Of a stretch of DNA of 43,450 nt, positions 32,940 to 40,255 are shown in pieces (the first letter of the stretch is position 1; every line of letters begins with the position of its first letter). This DNA comes from an uncultured Myxococcales bacterium. GTDB lineage: Bacteria > Myxococcota_A > UBA9042. The stretch is taken from assembly GCA_903869075.1 (NCBI GenBank), contig CAIPXZ010000540.1, forward strand, positions 1 through 43,450, written 5' to 3'. The position numbers and the translations under genes are program-made. The notes under the pieces were generated by a model. The model saw only the letters and a list, made by a program, of their open reading frames with translations. It did no database searches and was not told the DNA's origin.

Positions 32940-34471
32940 GCTTCGGCTTCGTGCACATAGTGCGGCTGGCCGCGCGGCGTCGCCCAGCGCTGGAACAGCG
33001 CCATTTCAAAGGGATCCGCGCGGTGGATGCGCTCCATCAGAAAATCGAAAATGCCCATGTGCTTCTGGCAATACGTGCTGTCCGCCATGCGGCCATGGAT
33101 GCTGCCTTGCTCGCAGTAGTTGTGCACCGGGCAGACGCCGCACCACGGCTTGTAGACGCAGCTGCTGCAGCCGGGCTGCGCTTCCAGCGTCGAGGCCATG
33201 ACCATCGAGCGCACGGTCGGGCTGCTGACCACGTCGCGGTAGCGGCTGGCGTCGGCGCCGTCACCGGTGCCATGCACGTTGCCGATCTGGAAGCAGTCGT
33301 CGCCGCTGCGATCGACCATCCGCCCTTCGTCGCAGGTGAAAAGTCGGCCGTCGTGGCCGTACGCCAACTGGCCGATGCCGGCGCCGCACGGGCTGCGGAT
33401 GTCCAGGTAGTTCGGCTCGGTGTTGCCGATGATTTTGCTGAACAAAAGCGCGGCGGTGCGCTCGACCATGTCCTTGCCGTTGCGGTTCATGTCGACGATG
33501 TGCAGGAACGTGTCGCGATAGAACGCCAGGAAATCTTCCATCGAATAGCCCAGCCGCGAGCGGATCGTCGCGCCCCAGCCAAACGGGTCGAGGTTGCGCA
33601 AGAAGATGCTCTTGCATCCCAATGCGTTGTAATGGTTCACTAATTCCTTGCCGCGCGCCAACGTCTGCTTGGTAATCGTCGGCAGCGCCTCGATGTGGTA
33701 GAGGTGCGGATCCATGCCGGCGTCGACGTAATGCTGGTTGATGCGGCGGATCCAATCCACGGTCGTGTCGTGCGATTTGCCGTCTTTCCAAATGCGCTGG
33801 CCGTCGTGCAGATCCGCCGGACCGTCGAGCGACGTGCAAATTTGCACCCGCCGATCAATGAGATACGCCAGCTTTTCCTCGTCCATCAGGCTCAGGTTCG
33901 TCACCAGCGCGAACATCAGCGACTTGCCCGCCAGCGCATTTTTCTGCCGCGCGTATTCGATGATGTGCTCGACGACCGGCCAGTTCGCCAGCGGTTCGCC
34001 GCCCTGGAACTCAATGGTCAGGCTCGGCGACGTCGTCTCAAAGGCAAAATCGACGCACCGCTCCGCCGTCTCGATGCTCATGTCCACGTCCGGCGCGTCC
34101 ATCCGCGCGCGCGAGGCGTGGCAATACTGGCAGGTGTGGTTGCAGCGCAGTGTGACGACGAAGATGTGCAGGCTCGGTCCAGCGCGCAAAAACCGGTATT
34201 TCTCCTGCAGCCGCGCGGTGATGGCGTCCTTGTCCAGCTCACGCGCCAGGAAATTGCCGGCCTTCAGCCGCGCCCGCAGCGGGTCGTCATTGGCCACGTC
34301 GCCCTTGAGAACGGCGTGATATTCGGCATTTTCGAGGAACAGGTGGTCGCCAAAATCATTGGACAGCAGCACCGCGCCGTCGACAGTGCGCTGGCGAAAC
34401 GGCACCAAATCCAGGACTTTTTGGCCGCGCACGGAGAGCGCTTCGATGGGCAGATGCGTGTGATGGCTCAT
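32933..34471 (-). CDS. hxsB: HxsB-like radical SAM/SPASM maturase
   Basis: 512 residues; the ATG at 34471 overlaps the upstream radical SAM gene's TGA as ATGA. Radical SAM motif CNHTCQYC (Cys110, 114, 117) sits in LHIFVVTLRC, followed by EFQGGEPLANW and CTSLDGP. The C-terminal part has SPCGAGIGQLAYGHDG, CDEGRM and a Cys-rich SPASM-like region (GCSSCVYKPWCGVCP...YC), room for further [4Fe-4S] clusters. The N-terminus (PFRQRTVDGAVLLSNDFGDHLFLEN) also matches the HxsB family (TIGR03978) as I remember it. HxsB normally works with HxsC on HxsA, a protein with His-Xaa-Ser repeats, along with HxsD. None of those is present here. The substrate is unknown; flanking heme-motif lipoproteins are candidates by position only. 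Confidence 0.78.
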   Translation of the reverse strand: MSHHTHLPIEALSVRGQKVLDLVPFRQRTVDGAVLLSNDFGDHLFLENAEYHAVLKGDVANDDPLRARLKAGNFLARELDKDAITARLQEKYRFLRAGPSLHIFVVTLRCNHTCQYCHASRARMDAPDVDMSIETAERCVDFAFETTSPSLTIEFQGGEPLANWPVVEHIIEYARQKNALAGKSLMFALVTNLSLMDEEKLAYLIDRRVQICTSLDGPADLHDGQRIWKDGKSHDTTVDWIRRINQHYVDAGMDPHLYHIEALPTITKQTLARGKELVNHYNALGCKSIFLRNLDPFGWGATIRSRLGYSMEDFLAFYRDTFLHIVDMNRNGKDMVERTAALLFSKIIGNTEPNYLDIRSPCGAGIGQLAYGHDGRLFTCDEGRMVDRSGDDCFQIGNVHGTGDGADASRYRDVVSSPTVRSMVMASTLEAQPGCSSCVYKPWCGVCPVHNYCEQGSIHGRMADSTYCQKHMGIFDFLMERIHRADPFEMALFQRWATPRGQPHYVHEAEAL

Positions 34472-35523
34472 GGCGATTCCTTTGCGTGAACGGGCGGCGG
34501 GTCGGTGCGGGGCACGAATTCCGCCCAGCCAAAGCGATCGGGGTACTCGTGCCACGGTCCTTCGCAGGCGTACTGCCAGGTGCAGACCTCGCACGGCGGA
34601 CCGTGGGCTTTGCCTTGCTCCAAGCGGTAGCGGGCGTAGTCGCCGATGCGGACGTCGCCGTCGTACACCGTTGTGTCGGGCAAGCCGGGCTCGACGGCGG
34701 CCCATTCGCGGCCGCGCAGAAAGCAGAACGGCACAGCCTCCGTCACGGTGCTGCGGCCGGCCGCGCGCACCAAATCCAGCGCCAGTGGCAGGTGTTTTTG
34801 CACGTCGCGGTAGCGCGGTACCGTCTGGTCCCAGGTCTTGGCGGCCGTGCCCAGCGCGTGCACGAAAGCGAACTGCACCTGCCACACGCCCAGATGGACA
34901 AGCAGGTTGGCGATGTCCCGCAAATGCATCACATTCATGCGGGTGATGACGGTCTGGCTCAACACTTTCTGGTTCAATTTCTGGAGGTTGCGCAGGCCTT
35001 GAATGACTTGATTGTACGCGCCCTTGGCGCCCACCAGGCCGTCGTGCAGCGGCGCGATGTGGCCGTGCAAGCTCGGGTTGAACTCGGTCGCGCCGGCCTC
35101 GACGAGCGCCTCGGCGTAGCTCATGTACGCCAGCCGCCGGCCGTTCGTCTGCACCTGAATCAGCTTGTAGCCCAAGGACTTGGCGGCGCGGATGATCTCC
35201 GGCACGTCGTCGCGGATGCTGATCTCGCCGCCGGTCAGCAGCAGGCCATCGCAGGTCGCGCGCGCCGCTTCCAGCCGCTGAATCGCCTCTGCGGTCGTCA
35301 AATCGGCGACGTAATCGCGCTTGTCGCCCTGCACGCAAAACGTGCAGCGATTGTTGCAGCGAAAACCGAGCTTGAGGTCCAGTTTGTACGCGCGCTCCAC
35401 GCCGTCAGGTACTTGCGCCGGAAAGATCGTCTGGCCGGCGTCATTGCGGGCGGCCTCCGCGGGTGCGTGCTCGTGCGCGCACGCGTCCTGCACCACGCGC
35501 GGTTGCTGGGTTTCGCGCACCAT
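34468..35523 (-). CDS. Radical SAM protein, translationally coupled to the HxsB-like maturase
   Basis: 351 residues from the ATG at 35523, with a strong GGGGAGG site. The cluster motif CNNRCTFC (Cys56, 60, 63) is followed by LLLTGGEISIRDD and QTNGRRLAY, as in radical SAM enzymes that use GGE for SAM binding. The tail has CEVCTWQYACEGPW...GWAEFVP, a Cys set and GWAEF ending also seen in the radical SAM protein at 39176 (CPACPARALC...GWAEFKP). It is not the usual HxsC type by motif. The overlap with the downstream HxsB-like gene points to a two-enzyme complex or pathway. The first 30 residues are poorly conserved-looking and His/Ala-rich. Confidence 0.85.
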   Translation of the reverse strand: MVRETQQPRVVQDACAHEHAPAEAARNDAGQTIFPAQVPDGVERAYKLDLKLGFRCNNRCTFCVQGDKRDYVADLTTAEAIQRLEAARATCDGLLLTGGEISIRDDVPEIIRAAKSLGYKLIQVQTNGRRLAYMSYAEALVEAGATEFNPSLHGHIAPLHDGLVGAKGAYNQVIQGLRNLQKLNQKVLSQTVITRMNVMHLRDIANLLVHLGVWQVQFAFVHALGTAAKTWDQTVPRYRDVQKHLPLALDLVRAAGRSTVTEAVPFCFLRGREWAAVEPGLPDTTVYDGDVRIGDYARYRLEQGKAHGPPCEVCTWQYACEGPWHEYPDRFGWAEFVPRTDPPPVHAKESP

Positions 35524-35635
35524 GAATCCTCCCCGCCAACGCCGCCGTCAGCTCCGGCGGGCACTTTAGCAGTCAGGCGTCGTGGACTCGACAGTCGTCT
35601 GTCACGCGCATGTCACGGCCGCGGGGGCGCGTGCT

Positions 35636-37660
35636 TTACGGGCAGGCGGCGAGGGTGCAGGCGTTCTTGGCGGCGGCCCAAGCGGCGATCTTGGCCTTGT
35701 CCGCGGCGCTCAGCGAGCTGCCCTGCGGCATGGAGCCGGACTGCACATAGCTGTTGATGAGCGAGTAGTTCGACGCCGACGAGCAGCCATTGCCGAACGT
35801 GTGGCCGTGGCAGCCGTTGCAGTTGTTCTGGAAGATCGCCTGGACGTCGGTGTACGTCGTGCACGTCTTGGCTGGGCAGTCGGCGGGGCAGTTGGCGGTC
35901 GTCTCGGTCGGCGCTTCGCACGTGCCGTTGCCGCAGACGGGCGCGGGCGGCGGGCAATCCGCCGGGCAGTTGGCCGTTGTCTCGCCCGCGTCGCAGGTGC
36001 CGTTGCCGCAGGTCGTCGGCGTGGTGCCGCCGCCGTTGCATTGCGTGCAGGTGGAGCCCGCGCAGGTCGTGCCGGTCGCGGTCCCCGCGGCGTTGCAGCA
36101 GTCGCCGTAGGTCGCGCACTGGGTGTCGCAGTAGCACGGCTTGCCGCCGACAGTGCCGCCCTGCGCGCCGCAAGCGTTGTCGCAGACGTTGCCGGCGGGC
36201 GGGGTGACGCCGCCGCCGCTGATGCAGTTGTTGTTGGCGATGCAGGTGTTCAGGTTGTTCAAGTTGTTCTTGGTCTTGTTGCTCTTGCCCGCCAGGCACT
36301 TGTTGATGCACGCCGCATCGCCGGCGGCGCACGCCTGCTCGCACTGGAAGCCCGTGCGGCAGCTGTTGCTGTTCGTGCACGCGTTGGCCTGCTGCTGGCA
36401 GTTGGTCAGGATGCAGGTGTTTTCGCTGCCGCAGTCGATCGGGCAGTTGGCCGCCGTCTCGCCGGTGTCGCACTTCAGGTTGCCGCAGGTGGCCGGCGGC
36501 GGCGTGATGGTGTCGGGGCCAGGGCCGACGGTGTCAGGACCGGGGCCGACGGTGTCGGGACCAGGGCCAATCGTGTCGGGACCGGGGCCAACGGTGTCCG
36601 GTCCGGGGCCGGTGTCGGTCGGGCCGGCGTCAGGCGCGCCGCCGGGGCACTGTCCCGGCGAGCAGACGTTCTTGCCCGCAGCCCACGCCGCGATCGTCGC
36701 CTTGTCCGCGCTGCTGAGCGAGCCGCCCTGCGGCATGGAGCCAGACTGCACATAGGCGTTGATCGACGCGTAGTTGCTGGCGGACGTGCAGCCGTTGCCA
36801 AAAGTGTGACCGTGGCAGCCGTTGCAGTTGTTCTGGAAGATCGCCTGAACGTCCTGGTAGTTCGTGCACGTCGGCGGCGGGCCGACGTCCGGCGGGCCGA
36901 TGATGGTGTCCGCGACGGTGATGCTGTCGTCCAGCACCGGGACGTCGATGCCGGGGCCGGCGTCGGGCGCGCCAATGTCGGTCGGGCCAGCGTCGGCGCC
37001 CGGGCACTTGTCCGGCGTGCAGGTGTTGTGGCCGGCCGCCCACGCGGCGATGAGCGCCTTGTCCGAGGCGCCAAGGCCGCCGCCCGGGGGCATAGCGCCG
37101 CTGCCGACGTACTGGGCGATGAGCGGATAGTTCGCCGCCGAGCTGCAGCCGTTGCCGAACTGGTGGCCGTGGCAGCCATTGCAATTGTTGACGAAAATCG
37201 TCTGCACGTCCTGATAGGTCGTGCACAGCCCGGGCTGGACTGTGCCGTCCGAGCCGCCGCTGGCGTCGGTGCCGACCGTGCTGTCGTCGACGGTGGCATC
37301 AAAACCGCTCTCGGCGTCGCTGCCGATGCCGGCGTCGTCGCTGCCGCCGCCGCCGGCGTCCACGCTGGCCGCCACGCACGTGGCCATGGTCGCGGATTGC
37401 TGGCATTTTTCGCCGATGCTGCAGGTTTGGTGGACAATCCAGGTGCCGGCGGGCGTGCACGCGAGCACGTTCTGGCCGACGCAGGCGTTGGTCGCCGTCG
37501 ACGGGTTGCAGACGCCGCCGAGGGTCGGCGTGCCGTCACCGTTGATGCCGACCGGCGCGCCGCCGGTGCTGTCCGCGCCGCACGCGGTCATGGCCAGCGC
37601 AGCGATCGCCGCGGGCAGCAGGAGGAAAGCGGAGCGGTGCAGGGTGCCAAAAGCAGACAT
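35636..37660 (-). CDS. Lipoprotein with three cytochrome c-like modules and a somatomedin-B-like domain
   Basis: 674 residues from the ATG at 37660, preceded by GAGGAG five bases upstream. The lipobox is MTAC (Cys27). Three near-identical modules of about 65 residues carry CNGCH (160-164, 279-283, 614-618), then NGC, NY, and SGSMPQG-type Met (190, 309, 643) and end in a DKAxIAAWAA helix: a heme-c attachment site plus a plausible Met ligand each. Between modules two and three are five GPGPDT(V/I) heptads, three CGNxxCDxGETxxNCPxDC repeats, a Cys-rich helical stretch, and CYCDTQCATYGDCC (509-522), the hallmark of somatomedin B domains. It would be a surface triheme protein if heme is attached. 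It ends 112 bases before the radical SAM pair and is on the same strand. Confidence 0.85.
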   Translation of the reverse strand: MSAFGTLHRSAFLLLPAAIAALAMTACGADSTGGAPVGINGDGTPTLGGVCNPSTATNACVGQNVLACTPAGTWIVHQTCSIGEKCQQSATMATCVAASVDAGGGGSDDAGIGSDAESGFDATVDDSTVGTDASGGSDGTVQPGLCTTYQDVQTIFVNNCNGCHGHQFGNGCSSAANYPLIAQYVGSGAMPPGGGLGASDKALIAAWAAGHNTCTPDKCPGADAGPTDIGAPDAGPGIDVPVLDDSITVADTIIGPPDVGPPPTCTNYQDVQAIFQNNCNGCHGHTFGNGCTSASNYASINAYVQSGSMPQGGSLSSADKATIAAWAAGKNVCSPGQCPGGAPDAGPTDTGPGPDTVGPGPDTIGPGPDTVGPGPDTVGPGPDTITPPPATCGNLKCDTGETAANCPIDCGSENTCILTNCQQQANACTNSNSCRTGFQCEQACAAGDAACINKCLAGKSNKTKNNLNNLNTCIANNNCISGGGVTPPAGNVCDNACGAQGGTVGGKPCYCDTQCATYGDCCNAAGTATGTTCAGSTCTQCNGGGTTPTTCGNGTCDAGETTANCPADCPPPAPVCGNGTCEAPTETTANCPADCPAKTCTTYTDVQAIFQNNCNGCHGHTFGNGCSSASNYSLINSYVQSGSMPQGSSLSAADKAKIAAWAAAKNACTLAACP
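36506..36610 (-). repeat. Five tandem 21-base units encoding GPGPDT(V/I)
   Basis: Five head-to-tail 21-base units differ by only a few bases each and encode a Gly-Pro-Gly-Pro-Asp-Thr-Val/Ile linker between the second cytochrome-like module and the Cys-rich part of the lipoprotein. The near identity at DNA level suggests recent slippage, so copy number may vary between strains. Confidence 0.85.
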
Positions 37661-37682
37661 CGGAACTCCTCGAGCGCGGGCG

Positions 37683-37702
37683 CGGGCGAAAACGGGCGAA
37701 AA
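37683..37702. repeat. Two tandem CGGGCGAAAA copies upstream of the triheme lipoprotein
   Basis: A 10-base word is repeated twice in tandem (37683-37692 and 37693-37702), 23-42 bases before the lipoprotein start, in its likely 5' leader. One-helical-turn spacing would suit a protein site, but two copies are weak evidence. Confidence 0.35.
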
Positions 37703-37788
37703 TGGGGAATCCACACTGCCCGTTCGAGCAGTCAGATGAGTGTGAGCCTAGAAAAAAACCGGGCGAGTGCGCAAGGGTTAGTGCGCGA

Positions 37789-37802
37789 GAATGTGAACAT
37801 TC
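37789..37802. promoter_or_regulatory. Candidate operator in the lipoprotein/pilT divergent gap
   Basis: GAATGT-GA-ACATTC is an inverted repeat with perfect 6-base arms. It overlaps a direct repeat, GTGAAC at 37793-37798 and 37803-37808, spaced exactly ten bases. It sits in the 270-base gap (37661-37930) between divergent genes, about 130 bases from each start. No gene is visible in that gap. No regulator can be assigned. Confidence 0.35.
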
Positions 37803-37930
37803 GTGAACCTCGCGCGGAGTCGTGTGTGATGGCGGCGCCGCCGATGCGTGGCGGGTAAGCTTGCATCGCCGCGCATGGCCGTCACCGGCCGCCGCGGGAA
37901 TAGCCGTCGGTGCGGCAGGGTTGGCCAAAC

Positions 37931-39103
37931 ATGTTGATCGACGCGTGGATCCAGACCGCAAAAACCCACAATGCCAGCGATCTCCATGTGGAGCCGGGAA
38001 TGCCGCTCGCCGTGCGCGTGCGCGGGCAGCTGCGGATGATCGGCGCGCCCGTGACGGCGGCGACGATCGCCGAGGCGGTGCGCGAGCTGCTGACGGACGA
38101 GGATCAAGCCGTGTTGCGCGAGCGGCATTCGCTGGACTTTTCGCGCACCGTTGGCGGCTTGCGCTGCCGGCTGCACGTGCTGCGCAGCGCCCGCGGTCTG
38201 GGCCTGGCGGTGCGGCTGTTGACATCGTTTCAGGCGTCGCTGCGCAAGCTCAACTTGCACCCGGATCTCGCGAAGTTGGTGCAGCACCGCCACGGGCTGA
38301 TCCTGATCAGCGGGCCGACCGGCTCGGGCAAATCGTCGACGTTGGCGGCGCTGATCCAGGAAATCAACACGACGGAGGCGCGGCACATCATCACCGTTGA
38401 GAGCCCGATTGAATACGCGCTGGTGAGTCAGAAGTCCTTGATTCGTCAGCGGGAAGTTGGGCGCGATACGCCGAGCTTTGAGCAGGCGCTTGTCGACGCC
38501 ATGCGCCAGAACCCGGACGTGCTGATGGTCGGCGAGATGCGCGACCCGGAGACGATGCGGCTGGTGCTGAACGCCGCGGAAACAGGGCATTTGGTGCTGG
38601 CGACGGTGCATTCGGCGACGGTCGGCGAGGCTGTGGCGCGGATGGTCTCGGCGTTTCCGGCGGACATCCAGACCGGCATGGCGGCGCAGCTGGCGGACGC
38701 GCTCGTCGCGGTCATCGGCCAGCGGCTCGTGGCGCGCGGTGTGGGCGATCGGCTGGTGCCGGAGCTGGAGATCCTGCTGGCGAACACGGCGGCGCGGTCG
38801 ACGATCCGCCAGGGCCAGTTCGGCAAGCTGCAGTCCGTGCTGGAGAGCGGCGGGCTGGACGGCTGCTGGACGTTGGCGCGCTACCGCGATTGGCTGACGC
38901 GGCGCACGGATTTCTACGTGCCCAACGACGCGGAGCCCGAGCCCGCGGCCGAATTGCCGCCGCCGCCGCCGCGCGATCGCCCGCCAGCGCCTGCGCGCGC
39001 GACGAGCGTGCCGGTGCCGCGCGGCGATCCCAACGTGCTGGTGCTGGACGACGAAGACGACCCGCTGGCGATTATTCGCGCGCTGGAGGGCCGGTCGCGC
39101 TGA
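37931..39103 (+). CDS. pilT: PilT-family pilus retraction ATPase
   Basis: 390 residues from the ATG at 37931 (a GTG at 37910 is the alternative; ribosome sites are weak for both). It has the PilT N-terminal domain (NASDLHVEPG, RVRGQL), Walker A GPTGSGKS (128-135), the Asp/Glu box (ITVESPIEY), Walker B region NPDVLMVGEMRDPET, the His box ATVHSAT, and a PilT-type C-terminal helix (ARSTIRQGQFGKLQSVLESG, matching AIRNLIREGK...QTG in the family). It would power type IV pilus retraction, used in twitching or social motility. The last 60 residues form a Pro-rich acidic extension (PPPPPRDRPP, LDDEDDP) that typical PilT lacks. No pilin genes are nearby, so it may be one of several paralogues. Confidence 0.87.
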   Translation: MLIDAWIQTAKTHNASDLHVEPGMPLAVRVRGQLRMIGAPVTAATIAEAVRELLTDEDQAVLRERHSLDFSRTVGGLRCRLHVLRSARGLGLAVRLLTSFQASLRKLNLHPDLAKLVQHRHGLILISGPTGSGKSSTLAALIQEINTTEARHIITVESPIEYALVSQKSLIRQREVGRDTPSFEQALVDAMRQNPDVLMVGEMRDPETMRLVLNAAETGHLVLATVHSATVGEAVARMVSAFPADIQTGMAAQLADALVAVIGQRLVARGVGDRLVPELEILLANTAARSTIRQGQFGKLQSVLESGGLDGCWTLARYRDWLTRRTDFYVPNDAEPEPAAELPPPPPRDRPPAPARATSVPVPRGDPNVLVLDDEDDPLAIIRALEGRSR

Positions 39104-39112
39104 GCGAGCGCG

Positions 39113-39131
39113 GGCTGTCACGCGGCTGTCA
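39113..39131 (+). repeat. Direct repeat GGCTGTCA spaced 11 bases
   Basis: GGCTGTCA occurs at 39113-39120 and 39124-39131, in the 72-base gap between pilT and the radical SAM gene. The same octamer lies at 42678-42685 next to the palindrome upstream of cysK. This could be a shared half-site or chance. Confidence 0.2.
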
Positions 39132-39175
39132 TGCCCATCTTGACCCCGCCGCCGCTGCCACGCAGGCTAGCGGCC

Positions 39176-40255
39176 ATGACTGAAACCGCGAATCCACAGC
39201 GCATTGCCCTCTTGCCCGCCGCGCGGGCGCAGACGCCGATCCTGGAAGTGTCCCTGCCGCGCTTTGTGCCGCTGGGGCCGAATCCGCAGCCGCGGGCCCG
39301 TGAATTCGCTCAGGATTATGGCCCGTCGTTTTTTGTCGACGTCGGCACCGCGTGTCCGCTGCACTGCGTGTATTGCTCGGTGCAGCGCGGCGCGGACGAC
39401 AAGGACGTGCGCATGGAGGCGCGCGAGCACCTGTACATGCGCCTGGCCGACGGCGCGGGCGCGGGGATGCTCAAGGTCGCGTTCATCGGCGGCGAGGCGG
39501 CATCGCGCCCGGATTTCATGCACTTGGCCGACGTCGCGCACGCCATGTCCTTCGAGGACGTGATCCTGGCGACAAAAAGCGTGAAGCTGGCGCGGCCGGA
39601 ATTCGTCGCGGAGCTGCTGGCGCACAACGTGTCGATGGTGCACTTGTCGCTGGACAGCTTTGATCCCGCGGTGTTGGCCAAGCTGCTGGCCAGCCGGACG
39701 GCGCCCAAGCTGCTGCTCGCCGGGCTGCAGGAGCTGCTGCGCCAGGAGATGCAGCTGTTCCTGTTCGCGGTGCTGACGCGCCACAATCTGCCGACGCTCG
39801 ACGATTATGTGCGTTCAATTGCGGACTTGCAGCAGCAGTACGGCCGCCGGGTGCCGGCGGTTGTGGCGCCGCTGAAGCTGCAATCCCGCGCTTTGCGCCA
39901 GCGGGAAGCGCTGGTGCCACCGCTGGCGGAGGTCGGCGCGGCGGTGGCGCAGGCGATCGATCTGGCACAGCAGCTGGACGTGACGCTCATCCACAAAGCC
40001 CTGCCGTTGTGCGTGGTTCCGCGCCATGGCGCGTGGGCGCTGGAGCGCTATCTGGCGGAGGCGCGCATCGACCTCGACACCGGCGATTACCTGCCGCAGG
40101 GTCCGCACGCCTACCTCGTGCACGGTCCCGACTGTCCGGCGTGTCCGGCGCGCGCGCTGTGTCCGGGCGTGGATGTGGCGTACGCCAAGTGGCGCGGCTG
40201 GGCGGAATTCAAGCCTGCAGCGTCTGCAGCAGCGGATCCGTCGCCCGCGAGTTGA
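39176..40255 (+). CDS. Radical SAM protein with C-terminal Cys cluster
   Basis: 359 residues from the ATG at 39176 (an ATG at 39131 is possible; neither has a strong ribosome site). The cluster motif CPLHCVYC (Cys60, 64, 67) lies in FFVDVGTAC, followed by AFIGGEAASRPDF (the SAM-binding GGE) and STDSF-like HLSLDSFDP. The C-terminus has PLCVVPRHG and CPACPARALCPGV, perhaps ligands for an auxiliary cluster, then GWAEFKP, the same ending as the protein at 34468. The related family is unnamed to me; sulfur or peptide modification is possible. It follows pilT by 72 bases, and its last 47 bases overlap the convergent PLP-enzyme gene. Confidence 0.82.
   Translation: MTETANPQRIALLPAARAQTPILEVSLPRFVPLGPNPQPRAREFAQDYGPSFFVDVGTACPLHCVYCSVQRGADDKDVRMEAREHLYMRLADGAGAGMLKVAFIGGEAASRPDFMHLADVAHAMSFEDVILATKSVKLARPEFVAELLAHNVSMVHLSLDSFDPAVLAKLLASRTAPKLLLAGLQELLRQEMQLFLFAVLTRHNLPTLDDYVRSIADLQQQYGRRVPAVVAPLKLQSRALRQREALVPPLAEVGAAVAQAIDLAQQLDVTLIHKALPLCVVPRHGAWALERYLAEARIDLDTGDYLPQGPHAYLVHGPDCPACPARALCPGVDVAYAKWRGWAEFKPAASAAADPSPAS

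Noticed and set aside
35573-35611. A 12-residue minus-strand reading frame (MRVTDDCRVHDA) upstream of the radical SAM pair, considered as a modified-peptide precursor
   Set aside because: Too short, no good ribosome site and no leader-like part; expected by chance in a 112-base gap.
31586-37660. Search for HxsA-like His-Xaa-Ser repeats or an HxsD-like small gene
   Set aside because: None found; the HGH after CNGC in the triheme lipoprotein is part of a heme-type motif, not a His-Xaa-Ser array.
35582-37858. A 758-codon + strand open frame opposite the triheme lipoprotein
   Set aside because: Ala/Val/Arg-rich shadow of the Asp/Ala/Cys-rich lipoprotein, which has a clear signal, ribosome site and repeated domains.
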